The notes: a model not told the origin generated them from the sequence alone. DNA of 55,326 nt from Solirubrobacteraceae bacterium (GCA_017882375.1 JADGPP010000011.1:1-55326), one strand, 5' to 3'; positions 1-8,605 are shown, counted from the first letter of the stretch. Numbers and translations: made by a program.

Positions 1-113
1 CGCAGGGCCGTGGTCGGGCCGAAGCTCTTGGTGATGTGCTCGACGCGCAGCACGTCGTCCGGCGCCGAGGTTGGCGCGACGATCTTCTCGGCCGGGAGCC
101 CCTGCTCAGCCAA
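1..113 (-). CDS. Sugar ABC transporter ATP-binding protein, N-terminal fragment (cut by window edge)
   Basis: Only the first ~37 codons are in the window. They read as a short leader followed by LRVEHITKSFGPTTAL, the usual first strand of an ABC ATPase before Walker A. The likely start is a TTG at 111-113 inside the 3' end of the upstream permease gene, giving an 8-bp overlap and suggesting translational coupling. With the permease and binding protein it would complete a RbsABC-type importer, the ATPase sitting on the cytoplasmic face of the membrane. The family (RbsA-like, two ABC domains) is inferred from the neighbours because the body of the gene is outside the window. Confidence 0.75.
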   Translation of the reverse strand, partial: MAEQGLPAEKIVAPTSAPDDVLRVEHITKSFGPTTAL

Positions 114-1167
114 GGCCGGACCCCGTGCGCACGCGTTGGACGTAGACGTTGACCGACATCGCGATCAGGATCGCGAGGCCCAGGTAGAGGTCCAGGTAGT
201 TGGCGCTGACGCCCTGGATTATCAACCCGTCGTGGAGCACTCCGAGGAACAGGGCGCCGATCAGGGCGCCGACAACCGTGCCCGACCCGCCACGCAGCAG
301 CGTCCCGCCGATCACGGCCGCGGCGATCCCCTGGAACAGGATGTCGTTCGAGCCCGACGGGTCGGGAGTCGCGGTCACGGCGCGCACCGCCTCGAGGATG
401 CCAACCAGGCCGGCGCAGGTCGCGCACAGCACGAAGTTGCGAATCAGCACGAGGCGGACGCGGATGCCCGCCTCTGCGGAGCCGAGGCGGTTGCCGCCGA
501 CGGCGACCGTGTAGACGCCCCAGCGCGTGAACGTCAGCACGGCCTGCAGGATCACGACGATGCCAAGCGCCCAGATCAGCTCCGAGTAGGTGCCGCCACC
601 GAACACCTGCGCGAATGAGTTGACGTGCAGCGCGGAGGTGCCCGGCGTGGCCACAGGTGCGGTGTGGGAGATGATCAGCGTCAGGCCGTCGAGCGTGAAC
701 AGCATCCCGAGCGTCGTGACGAACGACGAGATGCCGATGACGGCGACGAAGAAGCCGTTGATCGCACCGACTGCCATGCTGACGAAGAGCGACAGGACCA
801 CGGCCGGGATCAGCGGGACGCCGGCCTGGTTGAGCTTGTAGAAGACGAACGGCGAGAGCAGGTAGACGGCGCCGATCGAGAGGTCGATCTCGCCGTTGAT
901 CATCACGAACACCTCGCCCGCGCCGAGGATCGCCAGCGGCGCGAAGTACGGCAGCAGCGTCTTGAAGTTCGACAGCGTCGCGAAGTTCTTGGCGTTCGCC
1001 GAGAAGTACACCGCCGTCACGATCGCGACGACGATGATGCTGCCCTCGCGCAGCGTCAGGAAGCCGCGGACGATCTTCAGCGCGCCCCCGCCAAGGGCCC
1101 GGCTCGTGCTCGCCGGACCCTCGGGTGGAGACTGCGCCGGAACCTCGCTGCCAGACGCGACCGCCAC
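106..1167 (-). CDS. Sugar ABC transporter permease (RbsC-like)
   Basis: Protein of 353 residues starting at GTG. A ~45-residue polar N-terminus precedes many hydrophobic segments. The stretch GEVFVMINGEIDLSIGAV (about residues 84-101) is the conserved motif of RbsC/XylH-type permeases (BPD_transp_2 family). It forms the membrane channel through which a sugar delivered by the upstream binding protein passes. It lies 9 bp downstream of the binding-protein stop and overlaps the ATPase start, so all three are one operon. The substrate cannot be read from sequence; ribose, xylose or another pentose/hexose are all possible. Confidence 0.9.
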   Translation of the reverse strand: MAVASGSEVPAQSPPEGPASTSRALGGGALKIVRGFLTLREGSIIVVAIVTAVYFSANAKNFATLSNFKTLLPYFAPLAILGAGEVFVMINGEIDLSIGAVYLLSPFVFYKLNQAGVPLIPAVVLSLFVSMAVGAINGFFVAVIGISSFVTTLGMLFTLDGLTLIISHTAPVATPGTSALHVNSFAQVFGGGTYSELIWALGIVVILQAVLTFTRWGVYTVAVGGNRLGSAEAGIRVRLVLIRNFVLCATCAGLVGILEAVRAVTATPDPSGSNDILFQGIAAAVIGGTLLRGGSGTVVGALIGALFLGVLHDGLIIQGVSANYLDLYLGLAILIAMSVNVYVQRVRTGSGLG

Positions 1168-1176
1168 GACCGGCGC

Positions 1177-2280
1177 CTACGCGACGCCGGCAGCCGTTGC
1201 GGTGCCCTCGTAGCGGCTCTTCGTGCTGTTGTAAGGCTTGACCGTTTCTGCGGTCAGGAACTTCAGGCCGGTGTTGACGTCGGCGATGCCCGAAAGCGTC
1301 TTCGACGCCTGGTAGAGGTACAGCTCGAGGATCGGCAGGAAGCCCTGCAGGTAGGGCTGCTGGTCGATCGTGAACTGGATCTCGCCCGAGGCGAGCAGCT
1401 GCTCGGTGATTTCCAGCAGGTCATACCCGCCGCCCTTCACCTTGCCCTTGAGGCCGTGCTTCTGGATCGTCTGGGCGATGCTCTGAGTGGAGCCGGCGTC
1501 GACCGCGAACATGCCCTTCGTGTTCGGGTGGCCGGTGATGTAGGAGTCGATCACGGACAGCTCCGCCGGGACGGCCGCGCCGGTCGCGACCGTGTGCGTG
1601 GTGATCCCGGACTTGCCTTTGAGCGTCTTCAGCGCGCCGTCGATCCGCGGCTGGATGTTGAGCGAGCCCGGCGTCGCGATGAACAGCGCCACGTCGCCCG
1701 AGGGCACGAGTTCCGCGATGTGTTCGCCCATCTTTTCGCCCGAGACGAACAGGTCCTGGCCGATGTAGGCCAGGCGCGGGTTGGTCTTCGCGTCGGCGTT
1801 GTAGGCGACCACCGGGATCTTCGCCGACAGCGCCGACTGCACCGGTGAGTTGAATGCCTTTTCATCGACCAACGAGACCGCGATCCCGTCGACGCCGGCG
1901 CTGACCGCGCTGTTGACGGCGTTGACCATCTCCGAGACGTTGCTCGACTGCGAGCCGGTCCACTGGTAGGAGCAGCCGAGCAGCTTGCACGCATCGGCGG
2001 CGCCGTACTGGGTGGGGACGAAGAACGGGTTCGTCGTCACGTGGTTGACGATGGTGAATTTGTAGCTCTTGCTCGCGGCAAAGATGCTGCCCGCGCCGCT
2101 GCCGCTCGACGCGCTGGAGCCGCAGGCGCTCAGGATGCTGCCCACTGAGCCGGCTGCGATACCGGTCAGCGCCGTGCGGCGCAGGAACGCACGTCGGTCG
2201 AAGCCCGGCCGATCGGTCTCCTTCCTGTCCAAGTGCTCGAGACGCTCTACCGCTTCGTGTGCCTGATCGGTGTCTGACAT
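1177..2280 (-). CDS. Sugar ABC transporter substrate-binding lipoprotein (RbsB-like)
   Basis: Protein of 367 residues. I chose ATG 2280 because AGGAGGAG lies 7 bases upstream; the open frame continues further but has no comparable site. The N-terminus carries a twin-arginine motif (RRAFLRR, about residues 28-34) and a lipobox (LSAC, near residue 54), so it is probably exported folded by Tat and lipid-anchored outside the cell. The mature part is a Peripla_BP_4 fold (FTIVNHVTTNPFF, then GVDGIAVSLVD), the ribose/galactose-binding family. First gene of the importer operon. A TTGACT at 2365-2370 (minus strand) could be a -35 box, but no good -10 is visible. Confidence 0.9.
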   Translation of the reverse strand: MSDTDQAHEAVERLEHLDRKETDRPGFDRRAFLRRTALTGIAAGSVGSILSACGSSASSGSGAGSIFAASKSYKFTIVNHVTTNPFFVPTQYGAADACKLLGCSYQWTGSQSSNVSEMVNAVNSAVSAGVDGIAVSLVDEKAFNSPVQSALSAKIPVVAYNADAKTNPRLAYIGQDLFVSGEKMGEHIAELVPSGDVALFIATPGSLNIQPRIDGALKTLKGKSGITTHTVATGAAVPAELSVIDSYITGHPNTKGMFAVDAGSTQSIAQTIQKHGLKGKVKGGGYDLLEITEQLLASGEIQFTIDQQPYLQGFLPILELYLYQASKTLSGIADVNTGLKFLTAETVKPYNSTKSRYEGTATAAGVA

Positions 2281-2490
2281 CTGGCTCTCCTCCTGGCTTG
2301 AAAGGCCTGCGCAGTGCGGACGCAGAAACGGGATAAACGCTACCTTGCCTCTAATCGCAACCATAGTCAATACGTGGGTCGGTGGGAATGCCGCAATCAG
2401 CTGCGGGAAACCCGCACGCGCGGCTGCCTGCGAGCGTGGCGCGGATTCGACCTGCGAGAGCACTCACGGACGTCGGTATACCCTCGGGGT

Positions 2491-2721
2491 ATGGCGCGGA
2501 AACACCCTGTCCCGCCCGCACCCGGCGCAGCTGAGTCTCGCCGGGACGGCGGCGGACCCGAGCAGCGAGGTCGACAGGGGGAGACCGGCGAGCGCTTCGG
2601 TCCGGTCGCCGTCGCGCGTTTGCGAAAAGACGATGGCCGCGCGCTGATCCTCTACAGCCACGACGAGGACGCCGGCGACGCGACCGATCGCCCGCCCGCG
2701 ACCGGCGGCGAGCAGGCATGA
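2491..2721 (+). CDS. Short ORF resembling the detached N-terminus of actinobacterial GalT
   Basis: Open frame of 76 codons (MARKHPVP...GGEQA). Its C-terminal half, with DGRALILYSHDE, resembles the DGRELIYY-type segment that opens many actinobacterial galactose-1-phosphate uridylyltransferases (family knowledge; not searched). Here that segment ends at TGA 2719-2721, which overlaps an ATG (ATGA), and the rest of GalT is read in another frame. Removing one unit of the adjacent 41-bp duplication would not restore the frame, so either this was already a separate cistron or a further indel split galT. The first ~40 residues look poorly conserved. It may encode a peptide that works with GalT, or be a relic. 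Confidence 0.45.
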   Translation: MARKHPVPPAPGAAESRRDGGGPEQRGRQGETGERFGPVAVARLRKDDGRALILYSHDEDAGDATDRPPATGGEQA

Positions 2722-2799
2722 GCGAACTGCGCTTCAACGAGCTGCGCGCCGAGCAGGCATGAGCGAACTGCGCTTCAACGAGCTGCGCGGCGAGCAGGT
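2718..2799 (+). repeat. 41-bp tandem duplication at the galT start
   Basis: Two head-to-tail copies (2718-2758 and 2759-2799) differ at two positions. Each begins with the ATG of the SELRFNELR coding start. The first copy encodes only 14 codons and ends in TGA overlapping the ATG of the second, so ribosomes meet two successive ATGA stop/start junctions before entering galT. Forty-one is not a multiple of three, so the copies are in different frames. Confidence 0.9.
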
Positions 2800-3685
2800 C
2801 GTGTACGCGATCGATCGCCAGGACCGCACGTTCCTGCCCGCGCGCGAGCACTGCCCGCTGGACCCCACACGCCTGGGCGAGCCGCCGACGGAGATCCCCT
2901 TCGCGGCGTTTCAGATAGCCGTGTTCGACAACCGCTTTCCCGCCTTTCAGGCGCCGGGCGGGGCGGCGGAGGTCGTTGTGTACACCGACCGGCACGACGG
3001 CTCGTTCGCCACGCTGTCGCCGCAGCGCGCGCAGGCGCTGATGTGGGTCTGGCGCCATCGCTACCAAGAGCTCGGCGCCAGGCCGGACGTCGAGTACGTG
3101 ATGATCTTCGAGAACCGCGGCGTGGAGGTGGGCGTCACGCTGCACCACCCGCACGGGCAGATCTACGGCTATCCGTTCGTGCCGCCGGTGGCCACGCTGG
3201 AGCTGGCGGCCGACGAGCGCGTGGGCGGCTGTGCTCCGTGCGCGCTGCTCGCGCGCGAGCTCGGCGACGCGCAGCGCATCCTGATCGAGCGCGACGGCGT
3301 CGTCGCCTACGTCCCGCACGCCGCGCGCTGGGCCTACGAAGCGCACGTGGTGATGCGCGAGCACCGCGCCAGCCTGCTCGACTGCGAGCCCGACGAGCTG
3401 CGCGAGCTGTCGCAGGTCCTGCAGGCGCTCGTGCGCGGCTACGACGAGCTGTTCGAACGCCCGTTCCCGTACGTGATGGTCGTCCACCAGGCGTCGACCT
3501 GCGAGCCGGCGGACTCGCCGGCGCGGCGCGGGCACGTGCACGTCGAGTTCTACCCACCGCTGCGCACCGCCGAGAAGCTCAAGTTCCTCGCCGGATCGGA
3601 GCAGGGCGCCGGCACGTTCATCTCCGACACGCTGCCGGAGGAGTCGGCCGTCGCGCTGCGCGAGGCGATCGCCCGTGCTGCCTGA
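2759..3685 (+). CDS. galT: Galactose-1-phosphate uridylyltransferase
   Basis: Protein of 308 residues, Leloir pathway: exchanges UMP between UDP-glucose and galactose-1-phosphate. HHPHGQIYGYPF (from residue 129) holds the H-P-H active site with the uridylylated histidine; FDNRFPAF and the C-terminal HVHVEFYPP are also family-typical. The first zinc motif, normally CPLC, reads CPLD (residues 32-35), so one classical zinc ligand is aspartate. The coding start is the second of two duplicated ATGs (see repeat), and the usual actinobacterial N-terminal DGR segment lies upstream in a separate frame. The 3' end overlaps galK by 11 bp. Confidence 0.9.
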   Translation: MSELRFNELRGEQVVYAIDRQDRTFLPAREHCPLDPTRLGEPPTEIPFAAFQIAVFDNRFPAFQAPGGAAEVVVYTDRHDGSFATLSPQRAQALMWVWRHRYQELGARPDVEYVMIFENRGVEVGVTLHHPHGQIYGYPFVPPVATLELAADERVGGCAPCALLARELGDAQRILIERDGVVAYVPHAARWAYEAHVVMREHRASLLDCEPDELRELSQVLQALVRGYDELFERPFPYVMVVHQASTCEPADSPARRGHVHVEFYPPLRTAEKLKFLAGSEQGAGTFISDTLPEESAVALREAIARAA

Positions 3686-4781
3686 GCGCGCCGGCGCGTT
3701 CGCTCCCGGGCGCGTCAACCTGATCGGCGAGCACACCGACTACAACGGCGGCCTGGCGCTGCCGTTCGCGATCTCTCAGGGGATCGTCGTGCACGCGCAA
3801 GCGAGTGCCGAGGAGTGGATTCGTGCACTCGCCGTCGATTTGGATGAGGAGGATGCGTTCGCGCTGACAGACCGTGCGCGTTGCGACGGCTGGCGCGCGT
3901 TCGTGCGCGGCACGGTGGCCGAGCTCGACGACGCGGGCACGCCGTCGCCGGGCGCGCGCCTGCAGATCGGCGGCGACCTGCCGCGCGGCGCCGGCCTGTC
4001 CTCGTCGGCCGCGCTGGAGGTCGCGCTGTGCCTGGCGCTCCTCGCCCTGTCGGGCGAGCGCGTGGAGCCGCTCGGCGCGACGGACAGCGCCGGGCGGCGG
4101 CTGGAGATCGCGCAGCTGTGCGCTCGCGTGGAGAACGAGTGGGTCGGCGCGCAGACCGGGCTGCTCGACCAGCTCGCATCGCTGTTCGGACAGCGCGACA
4201 CGGCGCTGCGCATCGACTTTCAGACGCTCGACATCCAGCCGGTGGCGCTGACGCTGGGCGACTGGCGGCTGGTCGTGCTCGCCTCCGGCCAGCGCCACGC
4301 GCATTCCGGCGGCGACTACAACGAGCGTCGCGCCGAGTGCGCGCAGGCGTGCGCGCTGCTCGGCGTCTCGACGCTCAGCCAGGCGAGCACCGACGACGTC
4401 GCGCGCCTGCCGGATCCGCTGCGCCGTCGGGCGCGTCACGTGCTCGGCGAGAACGAGCGCGTGACCGCCGCCGTGCAGGCGCTGCGCGAGGGCGACATGC
4501 CGGCGCTCGGGCGCCTGCTCGACGCCACGCACGCGAGCCTGCGCGACGACTACGAGATCTCCACGCCGGCCGTCGAGGCGACGGTCGCTCGGCTGCGCGA
4601 CGCCGGCGCAGCCGGCGCACGGATCATGGGCGGCGGCTTCGGCGGCTGCGTGCTCGGCCTGTTCGCACCCAGCGCGCAACCGCCGCACGACGCGATCGAG
4701 GTGCGGCCCGGTCCCGGCGCGCACCTGCTCGACGACAATCCCGAGACCTCGACGGCGACGTCGCTGAAGAACGGCGCCTGA
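3675..4781 (+). CDS. galK: Galactokinase
   Basis: Protein of 368 residues from GTG 3675, overlapping galT by 11 bp. APGRVNLIGEHTDYNGG (residues 10-26) is the galactokinase signature, GDLPRGAGLSSSAALEVA is the GHMP-kinase ATP loop, and IMGGGFGGCVLGL is the third GHMP motif. Length is normal for the family. It phosphorylates galactose with ATP in the cytoplasm, producing the substrate of the adjacent GalT. Read with the upstream sugar importer and the mutarotase-like gene at 17.2-18.1 kb, the cell probably uses galactose. Confidence 0.95.
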   Translation: MLPERAGAFAPGRVNLIGEHTDYNGGLALPFAISQGIVVHAQASAEEWIRALAVDLDEEDAFALTDRARCDGWRAFVRGTVAELDDAGTPSPGARLQIGGDLPRGAGLSSSAALEVALCLALLALSGERVEPLGATDSAGRRLEIAQLCARVENEWVGAQTGLLDQLASLFGQRDTALRIDFQTLDIQPVALTLGDWRLVVLASGQRHAHSGGDYNERRAECAQACALLGVSTLSQASTDDVARLPDPLRRRARHVLGENERVTAAVQALREGDMPALGRLLDATHASLRDDYEISTPAVEATVARLRDAGAAGARIMGGGFGGCVLGLFAPSAQPPHDAIEVRPGPGAHLLDDNPETSTATSLKNGA

Positions 4782-4820
4782 GCGCTCGCTGGCGTCGTGC
4801 TCGGCGCAGCGAGCCGGCGC

Positions 4821-5552
4821 TCACAGGCGCGCGGCGACGAGCGCGCACGCGGTCACGACGACGGCCAGCGACAGCGCCGCGAGCGCTCCGTCCAGTGGCG
4901 CCAGCAGGCGCGGCAGCGACAGCTCTTCGGTGCGCCCGTCCGACAGCGTGCGCACGCCGGTGACCGAGCTCGTGCGCCGGCGCAGCTCGCGCGCCGGTGA
5001 GCTGAGGCGGCGCTGGGCGATGCTCAGCACCATGCAGGCAAGCGCGATCAGCACGCCCGGCAGCGCGATGCGCAGCGAGTTGACGAAGTAGCCGGTGAAC
5101 GCCGGGAAAGCGCCCCAGCCGATCGCGAACCACAGGTCGCCGTGCAGGCGCCCGCCGGCCCACTCGAGGTTGTAAGCCGGCAGGAACAGGCCGCCGACGA
5201 CGACCAGCGGCACGAGCAGCGGCGAGACGGTGATCGCTCCGGCCACGCCGATCGCCAGCGCGCCGAGCAGGCTCGCCGCCGCCAGCGCGATCAGCGTGCG
5301 GTCGCCCAGGCCCGTGGCGAGCGGGCGGTCGTGCAGCTCGTCGAGCGCGTGCGCCGCCACGCCGACCGCCAGCGCGAACGCCGCCAGACCCCACAGCAGG
5401 CGGTCGACGTGCAGATGCGGCGCGACCGCCGCGCCGAGCGCGAAGTAGCTCAGGTGCCACGCCGTGTACGGCGGGTGCAGCAGGGTAAGAAGCTCGCCCA
5501 CGCGCCCGCGTCCGAGCGCGTAGAAGGCGGGACGCTCAGGCGCCGCGCGCAT
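4821..5552 (-). CDS. UbiA-superfamily-like integral membrane protein
   Basis: Protein of 243 residues if translation starts at ATG 5552, overlapping the upstream methyltransferase by 17 bp; a longer in-frame start at 5600 is less likely. About seven hydrophobic segments are visible. HALDELHDRPL after the second segment gives a DxxxD motif, and YNLEW followed by HGDLWFAIGWG resembles the second half of UbiA prenyltransferases. The NDxxD form of the first motif is absent. Its position next to a UbiE/MenG-type methyltransferase suggests a step in menaquinone or another prenylated compound, but the activity is uncertain. Confidence 0.6.
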   Translation of the reverse strand: MRAAPERPAFYALGRGRVGELLTLLHPPYTAWHLSYFALGAAVAPHLHVDRLLWGLAAFALAVGVAAHALDELHDRPLATGLGDRTLIALAAASLLGALAIGVAGAITVSPLLVPLVVVGGLFLPAYNLEWAGGRLHGDLWFAIGWGAFPAFTGYFVNSLRIALPGVLIALACMVLSIAQRRLSSPARELRRRTSSVTGVRTLSDGRTEELSLPRLLAPLDGALAALSLAVVVTACALVAARL

Positions 5553-6315
5553 CGCCGGTCCCCGCGGCCTTCGTGGCCGACATGACGATGCCGCCGCCAA
5601 GGCTCATCCGCCGCACGCTCACGTCCGCCAACCCGGCTTCGCGCCAGTAGCCGGCGATCTGCTGCACGGGATGGCGCGCGTAATAGCCGCGAATGCTCGG
5701 CCCGAGAAAGCGCCCGACCTCGGCCCACTCGCGCGAGGCCAGGCGGCCGAGCACGGGTAGCCCCACCGCCGTGTAGAACCTCCACGCGACGCGCGCTGCC
5801 GGCAGCGGCGGGACGCCGAACTCCAGCGACGCGACGCGGCCGCCCGGCTTGACCACGCGTGCGAGCTCGCGCAGCGTCGCCGGCGGGTCGTCGACGTAGC
5901 GCAGCAGGTACGTGAACGTCAGCGCGTCGAAGCTCTCGTCGTCAAACGGCAGCCGCTCGGCCTGACCTTCGACGAGCTCCACGCGACCGTCGCCGGCGAA
6001 GCGCGCGCGAGCGCCCGCAAGCATCTGCGCGCTCTGGTCGACGCCGACGACCGTGCAGTCGCCGCGCGCGAGCAGCTCCGCGGCGACCATTCCCGTGCCG
6101 GTCGCCACGTCGAGCACGCGCGCGCCCGGCGCCGGCGCGACGGCGTCCACCAGCGCGCGCCGCCAGCGCGGGTCCTGACCGAAGCTCAGCGCGGCCGAGA
6201 GGAAGTCGTAGCGGCGCGGCAGCCCGCGGAAGAGCTCCAGCGCCTCGCGCTTGCGCGGGGACCGGAGGCCGCTCGAGGCGGCGTCGTCTGCGCCGCTTGA
6301 AGGGTTGGGGCTCAT
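5536..6315 (-). CDS. UbiE/MenG-family methyltransferase
   Basis: Protein of 259 residues. Class I SAM fold with VLDVATGTGMVAAELL (motif I), VVGVDQSAQML (motif II) and RLPFDDESFDALTFTYLLRY (motif III region). The N-terminal LFRGLPRRYDFLSAALSFGQD matches the opening of demethylmenaquinone/2-polyprenyl-benzoquinol methyltransferases. It probably makes the last methylation of menaquinone. It is the upstream gene of a two-gene operon with the UbiA-like membrane protein, whose start lies inside it. Confidence 0.8.
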   Translation of the reverse strand: MSPNPSSGADDAASSGLRSPRKREALELFRGLPRRYDFLSAALSFGQDPRWRRALVDAVAPAPGARVLDVATGTGMVAAELLARGDCTVVGVDQSAQMLAGARARFAGDGRVELVEGQAERLPFDDESFDALTFTYLLRYVDDPPATLRELARVVKPGGRVASLEFGVPPLPAARVAWRFYTAVGLPVLGRLASREWAEVGRFLGPSIRGYYARHPVQQIAGYWREAGLADVSVRRMSLGGGIVMSATKAAGTGDARGA

Positions 6316-6390
6316 GCTGTTGGCAATCTGAAAGGCTAACCGGCGTCCGCCTCACGCACTCCGGCCGGCCAACACGCCAAACGAGCACTC

Positions 6391-7245
6391 ATCATCAACT
6401 CCTCAGCGACCCCAGGCCGACCATACGTCGCGCTGATCACCGGCGCCGGGAGCGGAATCGGCGAGGCGACCGCGCGGCGGCTGGCGCGTGACCCGGACTG
6501 TTCGCTCGCGCTCGTCGCCCGTCGCCAGGAGCGGCTGGCGCTCCTCGCCGCCGAGCTCGGCGAGCAGCGTGTGAGCGTGCTGGCCGTCGACCTGCTCGAC
6601 GAGGACGCGCCCGAGCGCATCCACCAGCATGTGCTGCAACACCACGGGCGGCTCGATCTGCTCGTCAACAACGCCGGCGCCGCCTGGCGCGCGCGCTTCG
6701 CAGACGGCGGCTACGCCAACGTCAAGCGCACGATGGCGATCAACTTCGACGCGCAGGTGCGCCTGACCGAGGCGCTGCTGCCCTTGCTGCGCGAATCGGC
6801 GCCGAGCGCGATCGTCAACGTATCCTCGACCGCCGGGCGAATGGCGCGCGCCGGGTCCGGCGCCTACAGCGCGTCGAAGTTCGCGCTCGCCGGCTGGTCG
6901 GATGCGCTGTGGGCCGAGGAGCGCCCGTACGGCGTGCACGTCGGGCTCGTGCTCCCCGGCTTCATCGCCACCGAGGGCTTTCCGCAGTCGGAGCTGACCG
7001 AGAAACCGCTGACCCGCTGGATCGTCTCCACGCCCGATCGCGCTGCCGAGGCGATCTACCAGGCCGGCGTGCAGCGCCATCCCGAGCGCTACGTGCCGCG
7101 CCCCTACGCCATCGCCGCAGCGCTGCGCGCCGTCGCCCCGTGGCTCGTGCGCCGCGTGCTCGGCGGAGGGGCCGCAACGGTCATGACGACGGCCACCGGC
7201 CCCGACATCGCGGCGCGCCAGAACGGCTCCACGCCCGCGGACTAA
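6391..7245 (+). CDS. Short-chain dehydrogenase/reductase without a canonical start codon
   Basis: Complete SDR body: VALITGAGSGIGEA (NAD(P) loop), NNAGAAW, NVSSTAGRMA (catalytic Ser) and YSASKFALAG (catalytic Tyr and Lys). The frame is open from a TAA at 6337-6339, yet contains no ATG, GTG or TTG before GTG 6571, which lies after the nucleotide-binding loop and would give a non-functional protein. I placed the start at ATC 6391 as the best guess (ATC also at 6394, CTG at 6433). No good ribosome site is visible. Either a rare ATC start is used or the 5' end carries a mutation or base error. Substrate unknown. Confidence 0.75.
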   Translation: MINSSATPGRPYVALITGAGSGIGEATARRLARDPDCSLALVARRQERLALLAAELGEQRVSVLAVDLLDEDAPERIHQHVLQHHGRLDLLVNNAGAAWRARFADGGYANVKRTMAINFDAQVRLTEALLPLLRESAPSAIVNVSSTAGRMARAGSGAYSASKFALAGWSDALWAEERPYGVHVGLVLPGFIATEGFPQSELTEKPLTRWIVSTPDRAAEAIYQAGVQRHPERYVPRPYAIAAALRAVAPWLVRRVLGGGAATVMTTATGPDIAARQNGSTPAD

Positions 7246-7254
7246 GCTGGGGCA

Positions 7255-8175
7255 ATCGCCACCCGCGCACTACTGACCGGGGCGACCGGCTTCATCGGTG
7301 GCCGGCTCGCCGAGTCGCTGATCGCCTCCGGCGCCTCCGTCCGCTGCCTCGTGCGCGACCCCGCGCGAGCGCGCGAGCTGGAGCGCCTGGGCTGTGAGAT
7401 CCGCCGCGGCGACGTCACCGACGAGGCCAGCCTGCGCGGCGCCGGCGAGCAGATCGACGTCGCCTACTTCCTCGTGCACGCGATGGCCGGCGGCGCCGGC
7501 TATGCCGAGCGCGAGCGCAGCGGCGCGGAGAACTTCGCGCGGATGGCCAAGCGCGAGGGCGTCGCGCGCGTCGTCTATCTCGGCGGCCTCGGCGACGAGC
7601 GCGTGTCCAGCCATCTGCGCAGCCGCCACGAGACGGCGATGACGCTCGCCGCAAATGGGCCGCCGCTTACATACTTTCGCGCCGCGATGGTTGTCGGCGC
7701 GCGCAGCGAGTCCTACCGCACGATTCGCCACCTCGTCAAACGGCTGCCCGTGATGATCGCGCCCTCGTGGCTGCGCAAGGCCACGCAGCCGATCGGCATC
7801 GACGACGTCGTCGAGTACCTGCGCCGCGCCCCCGAGGTGCCCGAGTCGGCCGGTCGCGAGGTGCAGATCGGCGGCCCCGACGTGCTCTCCTACGCCGACA
7901 TGCTCGACCGCATGGCGCTGGCGATGGGCGTGCGTCCGCGCCCCAAGCTGCCCGTCCCCTTCATCACGCCGTGGCTGTCGGCGCTGTGGCTCGGGCTCAT
8001 CACGCCCGTCGACACCAACGTCGCGCGGCCCCTGGTCGAGGGCCTGACGACGGAGACCGTCGTCACCGATCCCAGCGGCGCCGCGGCGTTCGGCATCTCC
8101 CCCGCGCCGTTTGACCAGACGCTGCGCCGCGCGCTCGCCGAAGAGCATCAGATGCAGGCCGGCGCGGACGAGTAG
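7255..8175 (+). CDS. NAD(P)H-binding atypical SDR (NmrA-like); apparent ATC start
   Basis: Reading from ATC 7255 gives (M)ATRALLTGATGFIGG, a textbook atypical-SDR N-terminus with the TGATGFIGG dinucleotide loop, 10 bp after the preceding SDR stop. Between the in-frame stop at 7243 and GTG 7351 there is no ATG, GTG or TTG; starting at 7351 would remove the loop. GGGG just upstream is a weak ribosome site. The 306-residue product continues with VVYLGGLGDE and GIDDVVEYL, like conserved NAD-dependent epimerase/NmrA proteins. Function unknown, likely a flavin- or sugar-type oxidoreductase or redox sensor. Confidence 0.75.
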   Translation: MATRALLTGATGFIGGRLAESLIASGASVRCLVRDPARARELERLGCEIRRGDVTDEASLRGAGEQIDVAYFLVHAMAGGAGYAERERSGAENFARMAKREGVARVVYLGGLGDERVSSHLRSRHETAMTLAANGPPLTYFRAAMVVGARSESYRTIRHLVKRLPVMIAPSWLRKATQPIGIDDVVEYLRRAPEVPESAGREVQIGGPDVLSYADMLDRMALAMGVRPRPKLPVPFITPWLSALWLGLITPVDTNVARPLVEGLTTETVVTDPSGAAAFGISPAPFDQTLRRALAEEHQMQAGADE

Positions 8176-8227
8176 GCTGGCGGCCTGTGCCCCGCGTCGG
8201 CACGAGAACCCAGATCAGGAGGCCCGC

Positions 8228-8548
8228 ATGCTCATCACCACCATGAACGACTTGCCCGGCTATGAGATCAACGAGGTGCTCGGCGAGGTCTTCGGCCTGA
8301 CCGTGCGCGCGCGCAACGTCGGCGCGCAGATCGGCGCCTCGTTCAAGTCGCTTGTCGGCGGCGAGCTCAAGGGCATGACCAAGATGCTCGCCGAAGGCCG
8401 CGTGCACGCTCAGGAGCGCCTCGAAGAGGAGGCCACGGCGAAGGGCGCCGATGCGGTCGTCGCCTTCCGCTTCGACACCTCCGAGCTCGGCACCACGTGG
8501 ACTGAGATCTGCGCCTACGGCACCGCCGTGCGCGCGACCAAGCTCTAG
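8228..8548 (+). CDS. YbjQ family (UPF0145) protein
   Basis: 106 residues; start fixed by AGGAGG at 8218-8223. MNDLPGYEINEVLGEVFGLT and EEATAKGADAVVAFRFDTSE are the hallmarks of the YbjQ/DUF74 family, small cytoplasmic proteins that form pentamers and have been called heavy-metal-binding on weak evidence. Length is normal. It stands alone between the NAD-binding gene and a lipoprotein gene, so the context adds little. Confidence 0.85.
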   Translation: MLITTMNDLPGYEINEVLGEVFGLTVRARNVGAQIGASFKSLVGGELKGMTKMLAEGRVHAQERLEEEATAKGADAVVAFRFDTSELGTTWTEICAYGTAVRATKL

Positions 8549-8605
8549 CCCTCCGCCCGGCGCGGCGGCAGGGAGCGAGCCGGCGCTCTGCGACAATCAC
8601 GCGCC

